DNA of 10,686 bases, from contig CALJDJ010000097.1 in NCBI GenBank assembly GCA_938023705.1, forward strand, positions 1 through 10,686, read 5' to 3'. The notes under the pieces were generated by a model. That model was not told the origin of the DNA. It worked only from the letters and a program-made list of their open reading frames with translations, and made no database searches. Source of the stretch: an uncultured Collinsella sp. Lineage in GTDB: Bacteria > Actinomycetota > Coriobacteriia > Coriobacteriales > Coriobacteriaceae. The translations under genes and the position numbers were made by a program. Position 1 is the first letter of the stretch, and each line of letters begins with the position of its first letter. This document shows positions 6,863 to 10,686 of the stretch, one piece after another.

Positions 6863-8404
6863 CTACTCCGCATCGACCACACGAAGCAGATATGCCACGC
6901 GCGTTGCGGCCGTGCATTTAAAACGCTCGTCCGTGCGAACGCCTGCGACCCATACCACGGCACCTCCCGGAGCCGTTCTCACCACAGGAACGCCTGCGCG
7001 CTCAGAAACGGGAATACGAGCCTCGTTGAGCAGGTCGGATACCTTCTTACTTCGCCCACTCATGCCCAACGGACACATCACATCCCCCGGCGCGGGACCG
7101 TCTACCCACAGACGCGCCAAACGCGCCTCGGCGGGAATCTCCCCGCACGAGCCGGCGAGCATCCGTTCGCTATCGCGATCGGCAAAGCCCAGCGTCGCAG
7201 CATCCACCATCGCGGCCGCCCCTCCGGCACCCGCGAGTTCGCGGGCACGGCGCACAATATCACACCCCGGCTCGACGGCCATCGGCTCTGCCACCAGAAC
7301 GCGGCCCGCCCCCAGCGGCAATCGACCGGGAATGGTGACCCAATCGGCAACTAACCCCTCGCGCGCCGCCGGAGCCTTGAATGACAGCATGCCAAACTCC
7401 ACGCGCGCATCGATTCCCGCCGGCAGCGTGACCGAACCCGAGCCTTCGGCGACACAGGCGAGCACGCGCTCCACATGCCGCATCTCCGGGCGAGCGTCGG
7501 GGTCGATACGCTTAATTGCCAGTCGCACCATGCGCCGAGCAATCACCACCTCGGCCGCGGCCAGTCGGCGAGCGTCAAGAACCAGTGCACCCGCCGCCTC
7601 CTTACGCAGGCAGCTTCGAAACGCCTGTGCGGAAAGCTGGGAAAGAAAGGCGTCCTCATCGCCCAAGATCTCGCAGGCGGCGCCAATCGTCTTACAGACA
7701 CTCGCGTTGCGCTGCGCCACCACCGGCATCACTCGATGGCGCACATAGTTACGCAAGTACGACACGTCCTCGTTGCTCTCGTCCTCTCGCCACGGCTGAC
7801 CATGCACCTGCAAATAGCCCACGAGCTCATCATGAGTCAGGTCGAGCAGGGGACGCACCACGATATTCCTCCGGCGAGGAATGCTCGATAGGCCAGCGGG
7901 CCCCGAACCCTTAATCGCGTTCATCAAAAACGTTTCAGCGCGATCCGAAGACGTGTGCGCAGTGCAGATACGAGCCGCCGTTCGCGGTGCCCCCGTCTGG
8001 GCGCAGAGCTCGCGAACATACCTCCGCGCCGCGGCATAGCGCACCTCGCGGGCAGCCGCCTCGATATTGCCCGATTCATCATCAAAATAGGCATGCTCAA
8101 CACACAGCGGCAAGCCATATTGTGCGCATAGGCCGCGCACAAAGGCCTCGTCGCCATCGGATGCCTCGCCGCGCAGATGATGGTTCACATGCAGCACGTG
8201 CAGTCGCTCGCGCGCGATGGGGGCCACACCACGCCCATCCAGAATATCCAACTTTGATGTGCATGCCATAAGGAGCAATGCCGTCGAGTCCGCACCACCT
8301 GATACCATGAGCACCACGGGGGCAGCCGTCTGCCGCGTTGCCAGGGCCCTATCATCAGCCCAGGATGCAGCATGGTGTCCATAATGCTGAGATACCGTTG
8401 GCAT
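6863..8404 (-). CDS. tilS: tRNA(Ile)-lysidine synthase TilS
   Basis: A 513-residue N-type ATP pyrophosphatase that attaches lysine to C34 of the CAU-anticodon tRNA-Ile, converting its decoding from AUG to AUA. The PP-loop is SGGADS (35-40); further family blocks are HVNHHLRG (72-79), TAHTSSDRAETFLMNAI with H150, D154 and E157, and the tRNA-contacting YLRNYVRHRVMP (216-227). The C-terminal domain shows GMSGRSKKVSDLLNEARIP (447-465) and the usual closing block VWVAGVRTDERFK (484-496), so the protein is complete. It is about 50-80 residues longer than common homologues, mostly through an Ala/Gly/Arg-rich middle. AGGAGG stands six bases before ATG 8404. The start region is divergent from the YycJ-like gene, only 48 bases away. 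Confidence 0.95.
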   Translation of the reverse strand: MPTVSQHYGHHAASWADDRALATRQTAAPVVLMVSGGADSTALLLMACTSKLDILDGRGVAPIARERLHVLHVNHHLRGEASDGDEAFVRGLCAQYGLPLCVEHAYFDDESGNIEAAAREVRYAAARRYVRELCAQTGAPRTAARICTAHTSSDRAETFLMNAIKGSGPAGLSSIPRRRNIVVRPLLDLTHDELVGYLQVHGQPWREDESNEDVSYLRNYVRHRVMPVVAQRNASVCKTIGAACEILGDEDAFLSQLSAQAFRSCLRKEAAGALVLDARRLAAAEVVIARRMVRLAIKRIDPDARPEMRHVERVLACVAEGSGSVTLPAGIDARVEFGMLSFKAPAAREGLVADWVTIPGRLPLGAGRVLVAEPMAVEPGCDIVRRARELAGAGGAAAMVDAATLGFADRDSERMLAGSCGEIPAEARLARLWVDGPAPGDVMCPLGMSGRSKKVSDLLNEARIPVSERAGVPVVRTAPGGAVVWVAGVRTDERFKCTAATRVAYLLRVVDAE

Positions 8405-8452
8405 TTGCTTCCTCCTCTATTCGTTCGCACCCATTGTATCCTTTGGAATATT
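8405..8452. promoter_or_regulatory. Divergent promoter region between tilS and the YycJ-like gene
   Basis: Only 48 bases separate the two starts. On minus, TACAAT (8433-8438) is a good -10 for tilS with a leader of about 20 bases; its -35 would fall inside the opposite gene and is not recognisable. On plus I find no convincing promoter. TATCCT (8437-8442) could be a -10 giving an almost leaderless message, but this is speculative. Confidence 0.4.
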
Positions 8453-9262
8453 ATGTCTCGTCTGCACCTTCATATCCTTGGCAGCGGCTCAAAAGGCAAC
8501 TGCGCGCTCATCGAAGGCCCCCGAGGGCTCATCATGATTGACGACGGCCTTTCTCGCCGCGAGACATTAAAGCGCATGGCAGAACTGGGGCTCTCGGCAG
8601 TCAACGTCTCGGCTCTTCTCATCACTCATGAGCACAGCGACCACATCAAAGGTCTCGATGTCTGGTGCAAGCACTGGCACGGCCCCCTCTATGCCAGCAG
8701 GGGCACACTTTCGAGCAAAGAAAATCTTTCGTATCTGTCTGTCGAGGAGTTCGATCCCGGTGACACCCTATCCATTGCCGGCATCCACGTGCAAACCTAC
8801 TCAACATCACACGATGTCATCAATCCAGTCGGCTATCGATTCGACACCCTCGATGATTCTATCGGCTTTGCCACCGACACCGGAGAGCTATCGAGCCAAG
8901 CCATGAACACCCTCAAAGATTGTCGAGTCCTCGCGCTCGAAAGCAACCACGATGTGACCATGCTGCGCGAGGGAGAATATCCCCGCTTTCTTCAGGAGCG
9001 CATCCTGTCTGCAAGGGGGCACCTCTCCAACGACCAAGCCGCCGAAGCCGCGCGCGAACTCGTTACCGATCGCACCGAACAGCTCATTGCCATGCATATC
9101 AGCCAAGATAATAATCGCCCGAGCCATACCGTCAAAAGCTATGCCAAAGCTCTAGCCGCAACCTTGGATGACGAGGTCGGCAGCTCCGCCACCCTTCTCC
9201 AAGGATCGCGAAAACTCTCGATACGCCCCGCAAGCCAGCATCGGCCAGCAACCATTCATTAG
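8453..9262 (+). CDS. yycJ: Metallo-beta-lactamase-fold hydrolase, YycJ/WalJ type
   Basis: A 269-residue cytoplasmic metallo-beta-lactamase-fold protein of the YycJ (WalJ) group, considered nuclease-like and linked in Firmicutes to the WalRK region. Metal-binding motifs are HEHSDH (59-64), H120 (STSHD), D142 (ATDTG) and probably H215 (AMHIS). Other family blocks are ILGSGSKGNC at 8-17, ESNHDVTML at 163-171 and GHLSN at 189-193. Length agrees with the roughly 264 residues of the Bacillus protein. ATG 8453 was chosen because the family block begins eight residues later; only a weak TTTGGA ribosome site precedes it. The open frame extends upstream into tilS, which is not credible. No walK, walR or walH genes are adjacent, so a role in cell-wall regulation is not supported by context. 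Confidence 0.88.
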   Translation: MSRLHLHILGSGSKGNCALIEGPRGLIMIDDGLSRRETLKRMAELGLSAVNVSALLITHEHSDHIKGLDVWCKHWHGPLYASRGTLSSKENLSYLSVEEFDPGDTLSIAGIHVQTYSTSHDVINPVGYRFDTLDDSIGFATDTGELSSQAMNTLKDCRVLALESNHDVTMLREGEYPRFLQERILSARGHLSNDQAAEAARELVTDRTEQLIAMHISQDNNRPSHTVKSYAKALAATLDDEVGSSATLLQGSRKLSIRPASQHRPATIH

Positions 9263-9276
9263 ATTATCCTAGACAG

Positions 9277-9312
9277 CAAAAGGGGCCGGGAATCGCTTCC
9301 CAGCCCCTTTTG
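9277..9312. terminator. Bidirectional terminator between yycJ-like gene and hsp20
   Basis: CAAAAGGGGC (9277-9286) pairs with GCCCCTTTTG (9303-9312); GGGAA pairs with TTCCC inside, separated by one C-A mismatch, around a TCGC loop. Plus continues TTATCTCTTA; minus continues with CTGTCTAGG after TTTT. It lies 14 bases past the yycJ-like stop and about 32 bases past the hsp20 stop, so it can serve both convergent genes. Confidence 0.9.
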
Positions 9313-9344
9313 TTATCTCTTAATAGCACAGAACGCCAACGAAG

Positions 9345-9776
9345 TTAGTCAATGGAGATCTTCGTAACGTTCTTCTTCTCGACGATCTTGGGAACCGTAA
9401 CGGTCAGGATGCCGTCAGCGTACTTAGCCGAGAGGCCCTCGCTCGAAGCGTCCTTTAGATACACGCCACGAGTTGCGCTGTACGAGCTGAACTCCTTCTG
9501 CAGGAAGTTCTTACCCTCGTTCTCCTCGTCTTCCTCGACATTCACGCTAATGGACAGACGGCCCTCGTTAAGCTCGACATCGATATCGTCCTTGGCGACG
9601 CCGGTCAGATAAGCCTTGACCTCATAGCCATCGCCCTTATCCTCAACATCAACGGGGAACGCCTTAGAGGCAATAGAGCTGTTCGCCAGATCACTCATAT
9701 CATCAAACAGATCGAACAACGAGCTTGCAGAGGGACGAACGCCAAAAACCGAACGATAAGGAACCATGCTTGCCAT
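9345..9776 (-). CDS. Hsp20/alpha-crystallin small heat-shock protein
   Basis: A 143-residue small heat-shock protein, an ATP-independent holdase that binds unfolding proteins in large oligomers. The alpha-crystallin domain spans about 40-130: PVDVEDKGDGYEVKAYLTGV (41-60), the charged loop EEDEENEGK (81-89) and the signature AKYADGILTVTVPK (117-130). The C-terminus has an I-x-I element (ISI) that in this family docks onto a neighbouring dimer. ATG 9776 has AAAGGAG eight bases upstream. An in-frame ATG at 9809 would translate through that ribosome site and is rejected. The gene is monocistronic, between a terminator and a 277-base AT-rich upstream region with repeats, which suggests stress control, although I find no CIRCE or HAIR operator. 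Confidence 0.96.
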   Translation of the reverse strand: MASMVPYRSVFGVRPSASSLFDLFDDMSDLANSSIASKAFPVDVEDKGDGYEVKAYLTGVAKDDIDVELNEGRLSISVNVEEDEENEGKNFLQKEFSSYSATRGVYLKDASSEGLSAKYADGILTVTVPKIVEKKNVTKISID

Positions 9777-9782
9777 GTTTAC

Positions 9783-9800
9783 CACTCCTTTATAGGACTG
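9783..9800 (-). promoter_or_regulatory. Hairpin covering the hsp20 ribosome site (possible RNA thermometer)
   Basis: In the hsp20 leader, CA-G-TCCT pairs with AGGA-G-TG around an ATAA loop: four pairs, a G-G mismatch, then two pairs. AGGA is the core of the ribosome binding site, so the hairpin would mask it. Short, imperfect hairpins over ribosome sites are a known heat-shock control (ROSE-type thermometers of small heat-shock genes). Stability here is low and pairing of six bases can arise by chance, so function is inference. Confidence 0.3.
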
Positions 9801-9802
9801 CC

Positions 9803-9832
9803 GAGTCATCTTCTAGGTGACTGGGACTTCTT
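9803..9832 (-). other. Second hairpin in the hsp20 leader
   Basis: On minus, AGTCA pairs with TGACT around the 9-base loop CCTAGAAGA, with two further C-G pairs outside a C-C mismatch. It stands directly upstream of the ribosome-site hairpin, so the leader may fold as two stems in series. Confidence 0.35.
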
Positions 9833-10008
9833 TTGACGCTCATATATATGCCCACCCGGTGCTCATATATACACCGACTATAAAGTTTTTTGAGTCCAGT
9901 ACTATAAGCATATCTAAGTGTATTCGACTAAGGTTTTAGGAAGGTTAAGGTTCTTTGAACCAGAGCTTAAATTACGACTATGTCCACAGCTACAAATAAC
10001 AAGGGGCT

Positions 10009-10014
10009 TACAAT
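10009..10014 (+). promoter_or_regulatory. Putative -10 element for the anchored protein gene
   Basis: TACAAT, 39 bases ahead of ATG 10054, would start transcription near 10021. No clear -35 hexamer lies at the right distance. Confidence 0.35.
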
Positions 10015-10053
10015 GAGCGCATACGCGTTGTTGGTAACGATCTAAAGGGCATC

Positions 10054-10521
10054 ATGGACGACCAAAACCAGAACAATATGTTTATGCCGACGCAGGGGGA
10101 AGATACTTCCAAGCAGCCGCCACGGTTCCATCGCCCTCACATCTCGCAAGAGCCCATTAATGATCCAGAGCCCGAGTATGTGACAAGAAATCGATATCGA
10201 ACGCTCGAGGATGCCCAAACGGGGCGTAAGCATATGGGCGTCGCATCGGGCGATCCCGTATATCTGAAAGATACGCCATTATCAAAAAACAGCGCAATCA
10301 ATGACGATCCGACGAAAAAGCCCGTAACTCGGCATCAAAGAGGTCCTCGACCTAAGCAAACCTTAACGCATTCGGCTCGTTATCTCGAGACGCCAAAACA
10401 AGGGAAAACGATCTTCGTTTCATCAAGTAAACGACGTAGGCAGCATCGACTCCAATTCTTGCTTTTGATCATTGTGGTCGTAACAGTTGCCCTTGTGATT
10501 AAATTTATTGTCTTTAAATAA
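10054..10521 (+). CDS. Unrecognised tail-anchored membrane protein, 155 residues
   Basis: I do not recognise this family. The first 125 residues are polar, rich in N, Q, P, D, K and R, without apparent domain and probably disordered. A basic patch KRRRQHR (126-132) comes directly before one hydrophobic segment at about 133-154 (LLLIIVVVTVALVIKF), leaving almost nothing after it. By the positive-inside rule the long N-terminal part stays in the cytoplasm and the protein is held by its C-terminus. There is no signal peptide and no cysteine. AAAGGG stands a few bases before ATG 10054; the gene is monocistronic. Its base composition is visibly more AT-rich than that of neighbouring genes, with ATA and AGA codons. 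That it is a real gene rests on the ribosome site, sensible length and the well-formed anchor; its function is unknown. Confidence 0.7.
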   Translation: MDDQNQNNMFMPTQGEDTSKQPPRFHRPHISQEPINDPEPEYVTRNRYRTLEDAQTGRKHMGVASGDPVYLKDTPLSKNSAINDDPTKKPVTRHQRGPRPKQTLTHSARYLETPKQGKTIFVSSSKRRRQHRLQFLLLIIVVVTVALVIKFIVFK

Positions 10522-10553
10522 AAGCTCATTACCCATAAGCCCAACCGGGTTAC

Positions 10554-10568
10554 AGGTGAAATGCACCT
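10554..10568. repeat. Small palindrome AGGTG-AAATG-CACCT
   Basis: A five-pair perfect inverted repeat with a five-base centre, 33 bases after the anchored protein's stop and 24 bases before the strong terminator. It has no T-run and is too short to be a good terminator. Confidence 0.4.
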
Positions 10569-10592
10569 ACATTGTGATGTATTAACGCAAAA

Positions 10593-10620
10593 AAGGGGGA
10601 GGCCGCGAGGCCTCCCCCTT
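10593..10620 (-). terminator. Strong terminator of a minus-strand transcript entering from the right
   Basis: AAGGGGGAGGCC (10593-10604) and GGCCTCCCCCTT (10609-10620) form a perfect 12-pair stem with a four-base loop. Reading minus, the stem is followed by TTTT and then GCG, giving six T in a row with the stem's last two bases; on plus the tail is CTAAG. It therefore mainly ends a minus-strand transcript, though it may also stop the anchored protein's message. Confidence 0.88.
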
Positions 10621-10686
10621 CTAAGTTCGATGACGGCTCGGTGCCGTCCACCGGTCAGCGGCGCCCTGGCCTCCCACGGGCTGGCC
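10621..10686 (-). other. 3' part of an unidentified minus-strand transcript
   Basis: Read on minus, these 66 GC-rich bases lead straight into the strong terminator. They contain a perfect GACGGC-ACCGA-GCCGTC hairpin (10632-10648) and, further upstream, GGCCAG facing CTGACC with one mismatch. This would fit the tail of a structured RNA. One minus frame instead ends at TAG (10621-10623) after 21 codons, so a protein tail is possible too. I tried to match it to 23S, 5S, tmRNA, RNase P and SRP RNA ends and could not. Confidence 0.3.

Larger units (their letters stand above)
9777..10053. promoter_or_regulatory. AT-rich divergent regulatory region with short repeats
   Basis: This 277-base noncoding stretch separates minus-strand hsp20 from the plus-strand anchored protein. 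It holds the 11-base direct repeat GCTCATATATA at 9838-9848 and 9861-9871 (23 bases start to start), the palindrome CATATATATG at 9841-9850, a CGGTG...CACCG hairpin at 9857-9876, CGACTA at 9875, 9925 and 9975, AAGGTT at 9930, 9941 and 9947, and the palindrome GGTTC-TTT-GAACC at 9949-9961. TACAAT at 10009-10014 is a plausible -10 for the plus gene. I could not fix an hsp20 promoter; TATAGT and TATATA hexamers exist on minus without good -35 partners. Confidence 0.55.

Noticed and set aside
9838..9910. HAIR operator (CTTGAGT-N7-ACTCAAG) or CIRCE upstream of hsp20
   Set aside because: TTGAGT at 9890-9895 is a half site only; no ACTCAAG follows at seven bases. No TTAGCACTC/GAGTGCTAA pair is present.
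10621..10686. 3' end of 23S rRNA
   Set aside because: GCTGACCGG on minus recalls the end of 23S rRNA, but the usual following TACTAAT-like segment is missing and the rest does not match.
1..10686. CRISPR array, tRNA genes, transposase or prophage genes
   Set aside because: No regularly spaced long repeats, no tRNA cloverleaf with CCA end noticed, and no transposase, integrase or phage-like protein in any frame.

Overview
The window looks like core chromosome of a moderately GC-rich bacterium. Every recognisable gene is a household gene. Clear AGGAGG-type ribosome sites, short intergenic gaps, the order tilS-hpt-ftsH and protein sequences of actinobacterial/Firmicute flavour suggest Actinomycetota of the class Coriobacteriia, perhaps Collinsella-like. 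That placement is inference from style and gene content; no rRNA or marker search was possible.

Layout. Positions 1-171 hold the possible tail of an upstream gene and a promoter. A 23S rRNA uracil-5-methyltransferase (RlmCD/RumA type) with an unusual basic N-terminal tail runs on + from 172 to 1620. It converges, through a shared terminator at about 1636-1665, on a minus-strand PHP-domain phosphatase of the YcdX type (1686-2507). Next on minus is a class I/II PLP aminotransferase (2667-3857) with its own promoter and terminator. Between it and ftsH lie a strong terminator and a striking perfect 23-bp inverted repeat (3919-3976). The cluster tilS (6863-8404), hpt (6167-6715), ftsH (4027-6165) follows on minus; hpt and ftsH are separated by one base, while tilS and hpt are 147 bp apart with a possible extra promoter. 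Divergent from tilS is a metallo-beta-lactamase-fold protein of the YycJ/WalJ type (8453-9262), which converges on an Hsp20 small heat-shock protein (9345-9776) through a shared terminator. A 277-bp AT-rich divergent regulatory region with several short repeats then leads to an unrecognised 154-155 residue protein with a single C-terminal membrane anchor (10054-10521). A strong terminator at 10593-10620 ends a minus-strand transcript entering from beyond the right edge.

How the genes fit together. tilS (tRNA-Ile lysidine synthesis), hpt (purine salvage) and ftsH (membrane AAA+ protease) form a cluster conserved in many Gram-positive bacteria. rlmCD adds an rRNA modification, and Hsp20 and FtsH both serve protein quality control. 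I see no mobile element gene, CRISPR array, tRNA gene, rRNA gene or defence system. The features most worth a second look are the palindrome at 3919-3976, the repeat-rich hsp20 upstream region with a possible RNA thermometer, the unknown tail-anchored protein, and the open frame that continues past the tilS stop.
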